This document shows positions 17,130 through 26,543 of a DNA stretch of 64,000 bases, piece by piece (position 1 is the first letter of the stretch; each line of letters begins with the position of its first letter). The translations under genes and the position numbers were made by a program. The stretch lies in assembly GCF_030348765.1 (NCBI RefSeq), contig NZ_JAUCEU010000007.1:2226501-2290500 (forward strand). Reading direction: 5' to 3'. Under the pieces are notes generated by a model. That model was not told the DNA's origin. It saw nothing but the letters and a program-made list of their open reading frames with translations, and made no database searches. This stretch comes from Neobacillus sp. CF12. Lineage in GTDB: Bacteria > Bacillota > Bacilli > Bacillales > Cytobacillaceae.

Positions 17130-18458
17130 TTACAGTAGATCCGCTGCCAGTCTTGCTAATCCAGAACGCTCTCCTTTTAATAATTTAACATGTCCGGAAA
17201 TTACTTGGTCTTTAAAACGTTCGACCACATAGGTTAAACCATTATTGTAGGCGTCAAGATATGGATGGTCGATTTGTTCGGGGTCACCCATTAAGACAAT
17301 TTTACTTCCCTCACCTACACGAGTCAAAATTGTTTTTACCTCATGTTTTGTTAAATTTTGTGCTTCGTCAATGATGATAAATTGCTTTGGCAAACTTCTT
17401 CCTCGAATATAGGTTAAAGCTTCTACCTCTATTGAGCCCATTCCCGCAAGGATCGCGTCCAATTCTCCAGGTTTTTTCGTGTTAAAAAGATATTCAAGAT
17501 TATCAAATATCGGCTGCATCCAAGGTCTCAGTTTTTCTTGTTTTTCTCCAGGTAAATACCCTAAATCTTTCCCCACCGGGACAATGGGTCTTGCAACTAA
17601 AAGCTTTTTAAATTCCCTGAAGTCTTCTGTCTGCATTAAGCCTGATGCAAGAGCAAGTAAGGTTTTCCCTGTACCTGCCTTCCCTATTAATGTGACAAGC
17701 GGTATATCCTTACGAAGCAAGAGTTCTATTGCCATTGTTTGTTGTACATTCCTAGGGTGTATACCCCACACATGCTCTTGGTTTATAGCAAGTTTCTTAA
17801 CCTTTTTTCTTGTTTTATCCACCATTCCTAATGCTGAAGCAGATCCTCCGAGAGCGTCTTTCATGATTAAGTATTGATTGGGGTAAAATGAATACTTCCC
17901 AATTTCAGATAAAGATAACTCACCTTTTTCATAAAAAGTTCCTAACAATTCTACTGATAAAAAAACTTCCAGAAAACCTGTGTAAATATGGTCGATTTCA
18001 ACTACCCTGTCACTTAAAAAATCTTCTGCTATTAACCCTATCGCATCTGCCTTTACCCTTACCAACGTATCCTTGCTAACGAGGATCACAGGCTTTCCAT
18101 TTTCCTTCGATTGTTCTTCCGTTGATAGATTTTTCGCAACAGCAAGAATACGATTATCATTTGTTTTCTCAACAAAAATCTCCTGTAATTCGTGAAATGC
18201 TCGATGATTCAGCTCAATTCTGATTGTCCCACCATTTTCAAGTGGAATTTTTTCATGAAGTTTACCTGCCGCTCTTAATTCATCAATTAATCTTGATACA
18301 TGTCGGGCATTTCTTCCTATTTCATCCATGTATCTTTTCTTTGAGTCCACTTCTTCAAGGACAACTGCGGGAATGACTACTTCATTATCTTCGAATGAGA
18401 ATATGGAATACGGGTCTTGTAATAAGACGTTTGTATCTAACACGTATATTTTACTCAA
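17130..18458 (-). CDS. ylaK: PhoH-family ATPase with N-terminal PIN domain
   Basis: Encodes 442 residues. An N-terminal PIN nuclease-like domain (about residues 1-140) begins with YVLDTNVLLQDP, which carries the first catalytic Asp. The C-terminal PhoH ATPase domain (about 225-442) has Walker A LIGKAGTGKTLLALA and Walker B FIIIDEAQN. PIN-PhoH fusions (PhoH2 type) are thought to act as RNA helicase/RNase pairs. Start ATG 18458; upstream GGAGGCG is a good ribosome binding site. It is convergent with ylaL and divergent from ylaJ, as in B. subtilis. Confidence 0.9.
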   Translation of the reverse strand: MSKIYVLDTNVLLQDPYSIFSFEDNEVVIPAVVLEEVDSKKRYMDEIGRNARHVSRLIDELRAAGKLHEKIPLENGGTIRIELNHRAFHELQEIFVEKTNDNRILAVAKNLSTEEQSKENGKPVILVSKDTLVRVKADAIGLIAEDFLSDRVVEIDHIYTGFLEVFLSVELLGTFYEKGELSLSEIGKYSFYPNQYLIMKDALGGSASALGMVDKTRKKVKKLAINQEHVWGIHPRNVQQTMAIELLLRKDIPLVTLIGKAGTGKTLLALASGLMQTEDFREFKKLLVARPIVPVGKDLGYLPGEKQEKLRPWMQPIFDNLEYLFNTKKPGELDAILAGMGSIEVEALTYIRGRSLPKQFIIIDEAQNLTKHEVKTILTRVGEGSKIVLMGDPEQIDHPYLDAYNNGLTYVVERFKDQVISGHVKLLKGERSGLARLAADLL

Positions 18459-18659
18459 AGCGACGCCTCCACTTTTTCTAGTTGATTGGTTTGTAATGGA
18501 TCAGGACAAACCGATTGCTAGATAGGACTTTGGTAAAATATATGTTTGTTCGAATAAAGATAGAAGGATTTCCGCACAATAAATGTAAGTTGAGTATAAC
18601 AAAACTCGAGTGTTCATAATGAATCACTTATGCAACTCTATGTGGAGGTGGATATTTAA

Positions 18660-19247
18660 ATGAAAAAGTTTTTAATGTTTACTACACTATTACTGGCCTT
18701 GACTGCTTGTAACAACAACTCAAACAATGCCCAAAACAATGAGAAGCAATCATTAGTTAATGTTAAGAACAGTTATATTGAAGAGGTGGATCGGAAAACT
18801 GGTCAGGAGGTTTCTAAACGATTAGTTGAACTTGCCACTAGTATCCCAAATGTTCACGATGCAACTGCAGTTGTAATTGGCAGATATGCGATTGTGGGAA
18901 TTGATGTAAATTCAAAGATTGAGCGATCACAGGTAGGATCAATTAAATATTCTGTGGCCGAAAGTCTGAAGGCAGACCCACATGGTGCTCGTGCTATCGT
19001 TGTAGCCGATGCAGACACAAATCAACGGTTGAAAGAAATCGCCGCAGATATTGAAAAAGGAAGACCTATACAAGGTATAATGGAAGAACTCGCCGACGTT
19101 GCAGGTAGATTAATGCCTGAAATCCCAGGTGATATGATAGATCCTAATCCTAAAAATGCGCCAGAAGAGCCAAAGAAAAAGCTGGAGAATAACGAGAAGA
19201 AAAGTTTAGAGGATAAACAACAAGAAGAGTCAAAACATTATAAATAA
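18660..19247 (+). CDS. ylaJ: YhcN/YlaJ-family sporulation lipoprotein
   Basis: Encodes 195 residues. A lipoprotein signal peptide ends at Cys17 (LLALTAC), followed by a short Asn-rich linker. The central domain (about 35-160) has the YhcN/YlaJ pattern: PNVHDATAVVIGRYAIVGIDV and HGARAIVVADADTNQRLKEI. The C-terminus is highly charged (Lys/Glu). Family members sit in the spore membrane and in B. subtilis are linked to spore germination or are made under forespore sigma factors. Start ATG 18660 with GTGGAGGTGG upstream. Monocistronic, with a strong terminator. Confidence 0.88.
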   Translation: MKKFLMFTTLLLALTACNNNSNNAQNNEKQSLVNVKNSYIEEVDRKTGQEVSKRLVELATSIPNVHDATAVVIGRYAIVGIDVNSKIERSQVGSIKYSVAESLKADPHGARAIVVADADTNQRLKEIAADIEKGRPIQGIMEELADVAGRLMPEIPGDMIDPNPKNAPEEPKKKLENNEKKSLEDKQQEESKHYK

Positions 19248-19261
19248 AAAAATTTAATATG

Positions 19262-19292
19262 AAAAAGCTTAGTCGTTGACTAAGCTTTTTTC
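19262..19292. terminator. Bidirectional terminator after ylaJ
   Basis: Perfect 12-bp stem AAAAGCTTAGTC (19263-19274) with GACTAAGCTTTT (19278-19289), flanked by A and T runs between convergent genes. Confidence 0.85.
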
Positions 19293-19735
19293 ATTGCTTC
19301 CATTACTTGCTTATCTAATCTGGAAGCTGCATTTTTGTCATAGGTTTTGTCATACTGTGGCTCCGTAACAATTTTTGAACCATAGAACATTACGTCTCTA
19401 ACCTCTTGAATCTTTATTTCGATCAAAGCCAGTTTTAATGGAACGTCCGGGAGTCTCTCCTCTTTCAATGATGCTACTCCCTGTATGGAATATGTAGATT
19501 CATTTGCAATTAAATTGATAATTACTTTATTATTGTGTGTAATATTTTGGATAATTCTTGATTTATTATCAACAGCAAAATAGATCGTTTCATCATCTTT
19601 TGCTAAAATCCACGATATCGCGCTAACATTTGGACCACCTGTTTCAAAATCTATTGTTGCTAATGTTACAAACCTTTCTTTCTGCAACTCATCATATAAA
19701 GGCTTAATAAGTTTTGGTTCTACTTGATTTGGCAT
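19280..19735 (-). CDS. Pyridoxamine 5'-phosphate oxidase-like flavin-binding protein
   Basis: Encodes 151 residues of the split-barrel FMN-binding fold. The pattern RFVTLATIDFETGGPNVSAISWIL (about residues 21-44), then TIYFAVDNKSRIIQNI and a later SIQGVASL, is typical of the family. Members bind FMN, F420 or heme; few are true pyridoxamine phosphate oxidases, so the reaction is unknown. Start ATG 19735 with AAGGGGTTG upstream. This gene is not one I recall from the B. subtilis yla order, so it may be a lineage-specific addition between ylaJ and ylaI. Its 3' end shares the terminator with ylaJ. Confidence 0.75.
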   Translation of the reverse strand: MPNQVEPKLIKPLYDELQKERFVTLATIDFETGGPNVSAISWILAKDDETIYFAVDNKSRIIQNITHNNKVIINLIANESTYSIQGVASLKEERLPDVPLKLALIEIKIQEVRDVMFYGSKIVTEPQYDKTYDKNAASRLDKQVMEAMKKA

Positions 19736-19910
19736 TTTTTACAACCCCTTCATTCTATTCCTACGTACTCATGTTAAAAAACAGACATTCTCATAGTACT
19801 ATTATCTGTTTTTTTCAGCAACTTAAACAGATTGATTTACTAGTCCTCATCAGGTCATGATATACTATAGTATAAACGAAGCAAGACTAGAATGGACCCC
19901 GAGGTGCTTT

Positions 19911-20111
19911 ATGAGAGTAAAATGCGTAATCTGCGACAAAATCGAATCGATAGAAGATGAATCATTTATTGCAAAACGTCTTCGAAATCGTCCTATCCAT
20001 ACATATATGTGTCAAGACTGCAGCAGTAGAATCTCGGAAAAAACAAAAGCAAGAATTGATACAGGTAACTTCAGATTTTACCGTGCACAGTCCGAGAAAG
20101 ACGATTGGTAA
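19911..20111 (+). CDS. ylaI: YlaI-like zinc-ribbon protein (DUF2197)
   Basis: Encodes 66 residues. Two CxxC pairs, VKCVICDK (residues 3-10) and YMCQDCSS (about 32-39), would bind one zinc. The segment AKRLRNRPIHTYMCQ is the family signature. Function unknown; a nucleic-acid or protein-binding zinc ribbon is a guess. I chose ATG 19911, since CGAGGTG lies just upstream; an in-frame ATG at 19857 has no ribosome binding site. Monocistronic, ending in a strong palindromic terminator. Confidence 0.85.
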   Translation: MRVKCVICDKIESIEDESFIAKRLRNRPIHTYMCQDCSSRISEKTKARIDTGNFRFYRAQSEKDDW

Positions 20112-20147
20112 AAAAAATTCATGCCGAATTCGGCATGAATTTTTTTT
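20111..20147. terminator. Bidirectional terminator between ylaI and the 97-residue gene
   Basis: A 24-base perfect palindrome (20117-20140) is flanked by seven A on one side and seven T on the other, between two convergent genes. Confidence 0.9.
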
Positions 20148-20439
20148 ATTCTTCAATTGGAAAGTTACAATACTTATCTGGCTCTTGGTTAATTTGGTTG
20201 AGCATAACCTCAATGAGTTCACGTGGAAATCGAGTTTTCTTCGTTTCACCTTCGTGAATATAAGAAACATAATACATCACTTCATCTGTAGTTACTTCAA
20301 TACTTGTTAAATGATGTTCTTCCTTAATAATCTCATCAAAAAGTTCTAACGTTTCTCGTGCTGCAGTATCGTCAGGACGAACGTCGCATACAACCTTTAT
20401 TGAAAGCCAATTATAAAGTGCATCCTGTACCGATCTCAT
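20146..20439 (-). CDS. Conserved hypothetical protein downstream of ylaH
   Basis: Encodes 97 residues of a soluble acidic protein with no signal peptide or membrane segment. The sequence VVCDVRPDDTAARETLELFDEIIKEEH suggests a helix-rich N-terminal half, followed by beta-type VTTDEVMYYVSYIHEG and a basic KKTRFPREL. I do not recognise a named family. It starts at ATG 20439, 14 bases after the ylaH stop, with GGGGGAA as ribosome binding site, so it is in an operon with ylaH and probably typA. Confidence 0.7.
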   Translation of the reverse strand: MRSVQDALYNWLSIKVVCDVRPDDTAARETLELFDEIIKEEHHLTSIEVTTDEVMYYVSYIHEGETKKTRFPRELIEVMLNQINQEPDKYCNFPIEE

Positions 20440-20453
20440 GTGTATTTCCCCCG

Positions 20454-20768
20454 TTACTTTGCCTCAAATTGCTGTTTTTTCGACTGATGAAGGCGAATTT
20501 TGTAAATGATTAATATTAATGCTGCTACAACAAGACCTTCTGTTATTGGTAAGAAGATTCCTAGTACTGTAAGAATCGTACACCCTGCAGCTAAAAAGAT
20601 ATAAATCATTATTGATTTACCAATTGGCAACTTTTGAGCAAAGCCAAGTTTATATACCAAGATGGACAGAGCGACAATTGTAAAATAAAGTAGCCACATT
20701 CCCATTTTTGGGTTTTCAGTTACGTTATAGAGAGCAGGAAAAAAGGAAAGCCGGTCCGCTATATTCAC
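20454..20768 (-). CDS. ylaH: YlaH-like membrane protein
   Basis: Encodes 104 residues with three hydrophobic segments (about 22-42, 50-68 and 70-88) and a basic C-terminal tail, the YlaH-like family layout. Function unknown. It starts at GTG 20768 or nearby, with GGGGGAGGTAATACAC upstream, 24 bases after the typA stop. The typA-ylaH order is conserved in Bacillus and suggests co-transcription. Confidence 0.8.
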   Translation of the reverse strand: MNIADRLSFFPALYNVTENPKMGMWLLYFTIVALSILVYKLGFAQKLPIGKSIMIYIFLAAGCTILTVLGIFLPITEGLVVAALILIIYKIRLHQSKKQQFEAK

Positions 20769-20792
20769 GTGTATTACCTCCCCCGAGAGATA

Positions 20793-22631
20793 TTAACTTA
20801 ATTCTGCAACCTTTTTCTTTTTAGCCATTCTTTCACGTTCATTTTTATCTAGAATCTTCTTACGTAAACGAATAGATTCTGGTGTAACTTCACAATATTC
20901 ATCATCGTTTAGGTATTCTAATGACTCTTCAAGTGTCATTATTCTTGGTTTCTTAATAACCGATGTTTGATCCTTATTTGCAGAACGAATATTGGTTGCT
21001 TGTTTCACTTTAGTGATATTAACTGTAATATCATTTTCACGAGTATGTTCACCAACAATCATACCTTCGTAAATTTCAGTTCCTGGTTCAACAAAAATTG
21101 TACCACGGTCTTCAATTTGCATGATGCCATATGTCGAAGCTTTTCCAGACTCCATCGATACTAGAACACCTTGGCGTCTTCCACCCACTTGCCCTTGAAC
21201 CATTGGCTGATAGCTGTCGAACGTATGATTGATAATTCCATAACCACGTGTCATAGTTAAGAATTCTGTGGTATAACCAATTAATCCTCGCGCTGGAACA
21301 TTAAAGATAAGGCGCACTTGGCCAGAGCCATTATTAATCATATCAATCATTTCACCTTTACGTGCACCAATTGATTCCATTACAGAACCAGTATGCTCTT
21401 CAGGTACGTCAATTTGTACTCTTTCAATTGGTTCACAACGTACACCGTCTATTTCTTTTACAATGACCTCAGGCTTAGATACTTGAAGTTCGTATCCTTC
21501 ACGGCGCATGTTTTCAATCAGAATAGATAAATGAAGCTCTCCACGACCAGATACAATCCATGCATCTGGAGAATCTGTATTTTCAACACGTAAACTTACA
21601 TCTGTTTGAAGTTGAGCGAGTAGTCTTTCTTCAATCTTTCTTGAAGTTAGGTACTTACCTTCTCTTCCTGCAAATGGGCTGTTATTTACAACAAACGTCA
21701 TTTGTAATGTTGGTTCATCAATTCTTAGAATTGGTAATGCTTCTTGGTGCTCAACAGGACATACAGTTTCGCCGACATTGATATCTTCCATGCCTGAAAC
21801 AGCAATTAAGTCACCTGCAACTGCTTCTTGGATTTCCTGACGTTTTAGACCAAAGAAACCAAATATTTTTGTTACACGGAATTGTTTAACTGTACCGTCT
21901 ATTTTCATTAATGAAACCTGTTGTCCGACATGCATGGTACCGCGGAAAACACGTCCAATACCAATTCTTCCAACATAATCATTATAATCAAGCAGAGCAA
22001 CTTGGAATTGTAATGGCTCATCACGATTATCAATTGGTGCTGGGATATTTTCAACAATGGAATCATACAAGCATTGCATGTTTTCATCCTGTTTTTCATG
22101 ATTTAAGCTGGCTGTTCCATTTATTGCAGAAGCAAAAATGACTGGGAACTCTAATTGATCTTCATTGGCACCTAGCTCAATAAATAAATCAATAACCTCA
22201 TCAATTACTTCTAAAGGACGAGCAAAGTCACGGTCAATTTTATTAACGACAACGATTGGAGTTAAATTCTGCTCTAACGCCTTTTTTAATACGAAGCGCG
22301 TTTGTGGCATTGTGCCTTCATAAGCATCCACGACAAGGAGTACACCATCAACCATTTTCATAATACGCTCAACTTCACCGCCGAAGTCAGCATGCCCTGG
22401 TGTATCCAAGATATTAATTCTTTTATCTTTATATTGGATTGCTGTGTTCTTAGCAAGAATCGTTATTCCACGTTCCCTTTCAAGATCATTTGAATCCATT
22501 GCACGTTCTTCAACGTGCTCGTTCGTACGAAATGTTCCTGATTGCTTCAATAATACGTCAACCAAAGTCGTTTTCCCATGGTCAACGTGTGCGATGATTG
22601 CTATATTGCGAATATCTTCTCTAATTTTCAA
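20793..22631 (-). CDS. typA: Ribosome-associated GTPase TypA/BipA
   Basis: Encodes 612 residues, the usual length. GTPase motifs are AHVDHGKT (G1, about residues 14-21), RGITI (G2), DTPGHADF (G3) and NKID (G4), followed by EF-Tu-like domain II, two EF-G-like alpha/beta domains and the BipA-specific C-terminal domain (from about residue 480). TypA binds ribosomes and assists 50S assembly and adaptation to cold or stress. I chose TTG 22631, giving MKIREDIRNIAIIAHVDHG as in B. subtilis, with GGAG eight bases upstream; an in-frame GTG at 22640 overlaps that site. Confidence 0.95.
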   Translation of the reverse strand: MKIREDIRNIAIIAHVDHGKTTLVDVLLKQSGTFRTNEHVEERAMDSNDLERERGITILAKNTAIQYKDKRINILDTPGHADFGGEVERIMKMVDGVLLVVDAYEGTMPQTRFVLKKALEQNLTPIVVVNKIDRDFARPLEVIDEVIDLFIELGANEDQLEFPVIFASAINGTASLNHEKQDENMQCLYDSIVENIPAPIDNRDEPLQFQVALLDYNDYVGRIGIGRVFRGTMHVGQQVSLMKIDGTVKQFRVTKIFGFFGLKRQEIQEAVAGDLIAVSGMEDINVGETVCPVEHQEALPILRIDEPTLQMTFVVNNSPFAGREGKYLTSRKIEERLLAQLQTDVSLRVENTDSPDAWIVSGRGELHLSILIENMRREGYELQVSKPEVIVKEIDGVRCEPIERVQIDVPEEHTGSVMESIGARKGEMIDMINNGSGQVRLIFNVPARGLIGYTTEFLTMTRGYGIINHTFDSYQPMVQGQVGGRRQGVLVSMESGKASTYGIMQIEDRGTIFVEPGTEIYEGMIVGEHTRENDITVNITKVKQATNIRSANKDQTSVIKKPRIMTLEESLEYLNDDEYCEVTPESIRLRKKILDKNERERMAKKKKVAELS

Positions 22632-22808
22632 GTAATTCACTCCTACTTCTATTTCAAAAATTTTAAGCTATTTATAGTTTCCCATATACAACTAAAGTAT
22701 TATACCACATTTATGGTGGAAAGCTAAATGCATTTTATGTAGAATTAAGTTATATAAAAAATCATACATCGAAATTCTTTCTTTAAATTACAAAGGGGAC
22801 TACTTAAA

Positions 22809-22994
22809 ATGAAGAAAATCAAATGGGTTTTTGTCGTTTACGCTATATTGGCAGCAATGAGTATTATGGGCATAGGGGTTGCAATTGGGGAAAAAAGTAT
22901 CATAGGAGTAATTGGCAGTATCCTTGCATTAATCGTTATAATGGGGTTTGGATTCAAAACAAAAGCAAAATTTCGTGCTAACGGTGAACTATAA
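22809..22994 (+). CDS. ylaF: YlaF-like small membrane protein (DUF5325)
   Basis: Encodes 61 residues with two hydrophobic segments (about 6-26 and 31-47) and a basic C-terminal tail. It matches YlaF by size and position (divergent from typA). Function unknown. Start ATG 22809 with AAAGGGGAC nine bases upstream; a bidirectional terminator follows at once. Confidence 0.8.
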   Translation: MKKIKWVFVVYAILAAMSIMGIGVAIGEKSIIGVIGSILALIVIMGFGFKTKAKFRANGEL

Positions 22995-23022
22995 AAAAGA
23001 AGCCTGTTTGGCTTCTTTTTTA
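22992..23022. terminator. Bidirectional terminator between ylaF and suhB
   Basis: GAAGCC (22999-23004) pairs with GGCTTC (23010-23015), extended by A/T runs to a 12-bp stem, between convergent genes. Confidence 0.85.
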
Positions 23023-23817
23023 CCATTTTCCTTCTTTGAGATACTCATTTAAGATCGTTTGGTGTAAGCCAGGTCTAGCCACAAGCAGTGAATCACTTGA
23101 AAGGAAATCGAGCCTTACTCCTCTTAGATTGGTTATAACACCACCTAATTCACCAATAATAATTGCACCTGCAGCAACATCCCATGGAGACAACCTCATC
23201 GAAATATAGGCATCTACTCTACCGGTTGCCACAAATACCATTTCAAGAGCAGCTGTGCCATAGGACCTAGTCCCTCTTGCCTCTCTAACAAGGGGTATTA
23301 GCAGGTTATGGTCAATGCGACGATTTTCCATAAGCCAAGTAGCATTTAAAGCAATGATTGATTCTTTTACCGTTCTCATACTTAAAGCAGGTAACTGAAT
23401 GTCATTCATAAAAGCACCTTTGCCAGTAATTGCATGATATACTTCGCCATGCGCAACATCATAAATAATTCCAATTTTTCCTTTACCATTTTCATATACC
23501 GCTAGGGAGATGGCGAAATTTCGCTGTTGATGGATAAAATTCATTGTCCCATCTATAGGGTCTATAATCCAAACTACTCCATCAAGATTACTTACTTCAT
23601 CACCAAACCCTTCTTCACCCAATATCCTGTGGTTAGGAAAGTTTTTTCTAATCTTATTTATAAAGAATTGTTCAATCTCTTTATCTATATTTGTTACTAA
23701 ATCGTTGGGATTTGATTTAGTTTGAATGTTTAACGTCTTCTGAAACGAATCCCTTATTTTGTCTCCAGCTTCCATAACCCATTGCTTTGCATGAAGATCA
23801 ATGTTCTCCCAGTCCAT
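23020..23817 (-). CDS. suhB: Inositol monophosphatase family protein
   Basis: Encodes 265 residues. The metal-binding signature is complete: GEEG (67-70), IDPIDGT (85-91) and, near the C-terminus, WDVAAGAIIIGELGG (about 206-220). These bind two or three Mg ions for phosphomonoester hydrolysis. Substrates in this family include inositol phosphates, fructose-1,6-bisphosphate and 3'-phosphoadenosine 5'-phosphate, and I cannot tell which applies. The B. subtilis counterpart is yktC (suhB). ATG 23817 has a GGGGGG site upstream. Monocistronic. Confidence 0.9.
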   Translation of the reverse strand: MDWENIDLHAKQWVMEAGDKIRDSFQKTLNIQTKSNPNDLVTNIDKEIEQFFINKIRKNFPNHRILGEEGFGDEVSNLDGVVWIIDPIDGTMNFIHQQRNFAISLAVYENGKGKIGIIYDVAHGEVYHAITGKGAFMNDIQLPALSMRTVKESIIALNATWLMENRRIDHNLLIPLVREARGTRSYGTAALEMVFVATGRVDAYISMRLSPWDVAAGAIIIGELGGVITNLRGVRLDFLSSDSLLVARPGLHQTILNEYLKEGKW

Positions 23818-23920
23818 ATTTACCCCCCCATTTCCTTAATACATTATGTAACGTATCTTAAGCTTAATCAAAAGAAGATAAGTCTTCAACTATTAGCAAT
23901 CCCGATTATTTATAGGGCAA

Positions 23921-23965
23921 AACAATAAACGAACTCTCCTTTCTTTATCAGAGTTCGTTTTATAA
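23921..23965 (-). terminator. Terminator after the ykzI-like gene
   Basis: Perfect 11-bp stem AAACGAACTCT (23927-23937) with AGAGTTCGTTT (23950-23960), followed on the minus strand by attgtttt. Confidence 0.7.
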
Positions 23966-24024
23966 TTTCAATATTATATTCTTTATTCTCATTCTATAAT
24001 AGTTTCCCCTTTGAAGGCGTTTTA

Positions 24025-24219
24025 TCAAAGAGCTTTTAATTTTAATAACTCTTGGCGGATCTTTTCTAATTTTTGTTTACACTCTTTCATTTTTTTCTCG
24101 TTTTTTTCTTCAAGTGCCTCAAACAATGTAGCCAACTCATAGTCCATTTCTAATCTTAAATATGCCATTCTTTCCTTCTCGCCAATTTTTTTTAGTGAAG
24201 TGTTCATTAATTGTTTCAT
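24025..24219 (-). CDS. Small helical conserved protein, YkzI-like by position
   Basis: Encodes 64 residues, nearly all predicted helix with heptad-like spacing: LKKIGEKERMAYLRLEM followed by LEEKNEKKMKECKQKLEKIRQELLKL. It would form a coiled-coil or helical hairpin in the cytoplasm. Function unknown. In B. subtilis ykzI lies between yktB and yktC, the same place. ATG 24219 follows AAAGGAGAA at good spacing; an upstream in-frame TTG at 24237 overlaps that site and is rejected. Confidence 0.7.
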   Translation of the reverse strand: MKQLMNTSLKKIGEKERMAYLRLEMDYELATLFEALEEKNEKKMKECKQKLEKIRQELLKLKAL

Positions 24220-24396
24220 TTTAATTTCTCCTTTCAACTGTTATTTAACTTTTCTGACTATTTTTATTAATATAATATGAGCCACCATGTAAGGTTGCAA
24301 CAAATATGTGCGTTAACCTATATAAGCACTTCGTTTCAAGAATTTTCGCTAATATGCTACAATGAATGACATATCTCATCGTATGGAGTGTGTAAA

Positions 24397-25029
24397 ATGG
24401 AATTTAAGGGTTTTACAAATGAAGATTTTGATGTTTTTCAAATAGATGGATTAGAAGCAAGAATGGATGGGTTAAAAGAGCGGATTCGACCAAAATTAGA
24501 GAGTCTAGGACAATATTTTGCACCCGCATTAACAACACTGACTGGTGACGAGATGTATGTTCATGTTGCAAAACATGCAAGAAGAACAATAAATCCTCCA
24601 AAAGATACGTGGGTTGCATTTGCAAATAATCCACGTGGATACAAAATGCTTCCTCATTTTCAAATTGGGTTATGGAATACTCATTTATTTATTTGGTTTG
24701 CCGTTATATATGAAGCTCCTTTAAAGGAAGAAGTTGCTGCAAGATTCACAAAAAAACTTAATAAAATTTATAAAGAAATACCGAAAGATTTTGTTTGGTC
24801 ATTGGATCATACAAAATCAGAATCAGTACCACATGGTCAACTTACAAAAGAAGATTTACGAGGGATGTTTGAACGGCTGGAAAATGTAAAAAAAGCTGAG
24901 ATACTCTGCGGGTATGAAATTAAACGAGAGGAAAATCTTCACCAAAGTGAAGAAGACTTTCTAAAGCAGGTTGAATATGTTTTCAGTAAAGTAGCACCAC
25001 TATATAAAATTGCTCTTAATATAAAATAA
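24397..25029 (+). CDS. yktB: YktB, UPF0637 (DUF1054) protein
   Basis: Encodes 210 residues. The conserved block HVAKHARRTINPPKDTWVAF at about residues 52-71, followed by PHFQIGLW, is the UPF0637 signature. No catalytic motif is evident; the function is unknown. Start ATG 24397 with GGAG eight bases upstream; an in-frame GTG at 24388 overlaps the ribosome binding site. It is convergent with yktA, sharing a terminator. Confidence 0.88.
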   Translation: MEFKGFTNEDFDVFQIDGLEARMDGLKERIRPKLESLGQYFAPALTTLTGDEMYVHVAKHARRTINPPKDTWVAFANNPRGYKMLPHFQIGLWNTHLFIWFAVIYEAPLKEEVAARFTKKLNKIYKEIPKDFVWSLDHTKSESVPHGQLTKEDLRGMFERLENVKKAEILCGYEIKREENLHQSEEDFLKQVEYVFSKVAPLYKIALNIK

Positions 25030-25062
25030 AAAACTCCAGAACTTCGTTCGGAGTTTTTCCTT
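25026..25062. terminator. Bidirectional terminator between yktB and yktA
   Basis: Nine-base stem AAAAACTCC (25029-25037) with GGAGTTTTT (25050-25058) between convergent genes. Confidence 0.8.
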
Positions 25063-25063
25063 T

Positions 25064-25336
25064 TTACTTCATTGATATCCGTTCACCAGGGGCTGAATCC
25101 TTCGCTTTTTTTATCGTCCGATAGGAAGAATAGCCACTAATATCCTCAAATTCACCACAGATTGTTTTCTCTTCAGCCTTACTAGGAACGATTTCCTTAA
25201 ATCGTCGATAAATAACCATTAATTCATCACGGTCTATTCCCTTTTCATAGGCTTTTTCTATCGCCTCGTAGAATTTGATGACATCAACAATTTCATCCGT
25301 TGTCCAATGATAATCGATTGGGTATTGGTATTCCAT
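25064..25336 (-). CDS. yktA: YktA, UPF0223 protein
   Basis: Encodes 90 residues, matching UPF0223. The N-terminal [20 protein letters not shown] and the central [21 protein letters not shown] are characteristic. A small helical soluble protein of unknown function. ATG 25336 follows CAGGTG. It lies opposite yktB, as in B. subtilis. Confidence 0.85.
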   Translation of the reverse strand: MEYQYPIDYHWTTDEIVDVIKFYEAIEKAYEKGIDRDELMVIYRRFKEIVPSKAEEKTICGEFEDISGYSSYRTIKKAKDSAPGERISMK

Positions 25337-25378
25337 ATTTTCACCTGCTTACTATATTTACATATATGTATAATACCG

Positions 25379-26338
25379 TTATTTTGCCCATTTTCCACGA
25401 ATTTGCTCAGCATCGGAAATCATTCGCGTAAATAATTCTGAAACTGTTGGTACATCCTTTATGAGGCCCATCACCTGACCTGCCCATGCAAACCCCTCAT
25501 TTTCTACTCCATCGTATATATATCTCTTGTTTGCCTGGCCGCTAATATAATTCTTTAATTGTTCGTAACCACCATTTTCTTTTTCAATTTCTAAAATTTT
25601 TTCTGTCCAGCTATTTGAAAGGGCGCGTGCTGGTGATCCAAGAGAGCGTTTGATAACTACAGTATTGGCTTCTGTCCCTTCTATGAGTCTTTTTTTATAG
25701 AGTTCTGTTGCATGAACACATTCTTTTGTAGCAATAAATCTTGTTCCCATTTCGATTCCTTCAGCCCCTAGGCTTAGTGCAGCCATTAATCCTCTGCCAT
25801 CGCCAATACCTCCTGAAGCAATGACAGGAATAGAAACGGCATCAACTACTTGAGGTATTAGTACGATCGTGCCAATATCATCTCTTCCAAGATGACCGCC
25901 ACCCTCCTGGCCAACTACCATTACAGCATCCGCTCCTAGCTGTTCAGCCTTTTCTGCCTGTCTTCTAGCTGCTACCAGAACTAACTTTTTAATTGCTGTC
26001 CCTTTTAATTGTTCAAAAATAGGTGCAGGATTTCCACCTGTCATGGAAACAACCGGTACCTCTTCATCAATAGCTACTTGAAGCATTTCTTCAAATGGCC
26101 TGTTATGCTGTCCAATGGCATAATTAACACCGAATGGCTTCTTCGTCAGTTGCTTTACCTTTCGGATTTCCTCCCGAAGTTGCATAGGATTATCAAGAGA
26201 CATTGCAGTAATTTGCCCCAGTCCTCCAGCATTGGAAACAGCTGCAGCCAATTCAGAATAGGCTAGATGGGCTAACCCCCCCTGAATAATTGGATATTGG
26301 ATATTTAGTATCTCAGTAACGCGCGTTTGCCAATTCAA
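25379..26338 (-). CDS. Nitronate monooxygenase / enoyl-ACP reductase II-like flavoenzyme
   Basis: Encodes 319 residues of a TIM-barrel FMN enzyme (nitronate monooxygenase family). Typical elements are YPIIQGGLAHLAYSELAAAVS near the N-terminus, GADAVMVVGQEGGGHLG around 137-153 and IPVIASGGIGDGRGLMAALSLGAEGIEMGTRFI around 171-203. Members either oxidise nitronates or, as FabK, reduce enoyl-ACP in fatty acid synthesis; FabK usually has an equivalent H-x-G motif too, so the two cannot be separated here. ATG 26338 follows AGGAGGG. Downstream of it is yktA, 42 bases away on the same strand. Confidence 0.85.
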   Translation of the reverse strand: MNWQTRVTEILNIQYPIIQGGLAHLAYSELAAAVSNAGGLGQITAMSLDNPMQLREEIRKVKQLTKKPFGVNYAIGQHNRPFEEMLQVAIDEEVPVVSMTGGNPAPIFEQLKGTAIKKLVLVAARRQAEKAEQLGADAVMVVGQEGGGHLGRDDIGTIVLIPQVVDAVSIPVIASGGIGDGRGLMAALSLGAEGIEMGTRFIATKECVHATELYKKRLIEGTEANTVVIKRSLGSPARALSNSWTEKILEIEKENGGYEQLKNYISGQANKRYIYDGVENEGFAWAGQVMGLIKDVPTVSELFTRMISDAEQIRGKWAK

Positions 26339-26543
26339 AGAAAAACCCTCCTAATTATTGTTACCTACATATTTCGCTTCTAAGGGTTAAATTTCCTGTT
26401 TTATTGAGCAAACTAACCTAACATGATAAAAATGATATACAAAAAGATACAAATTTCTATGCAAGCAATTATATTAATGCTATAATTCATTTGTTTTGTA
26501 TTGATATAAAAGCAATTTGTATATAAAGAGGTGTGGAAATAAA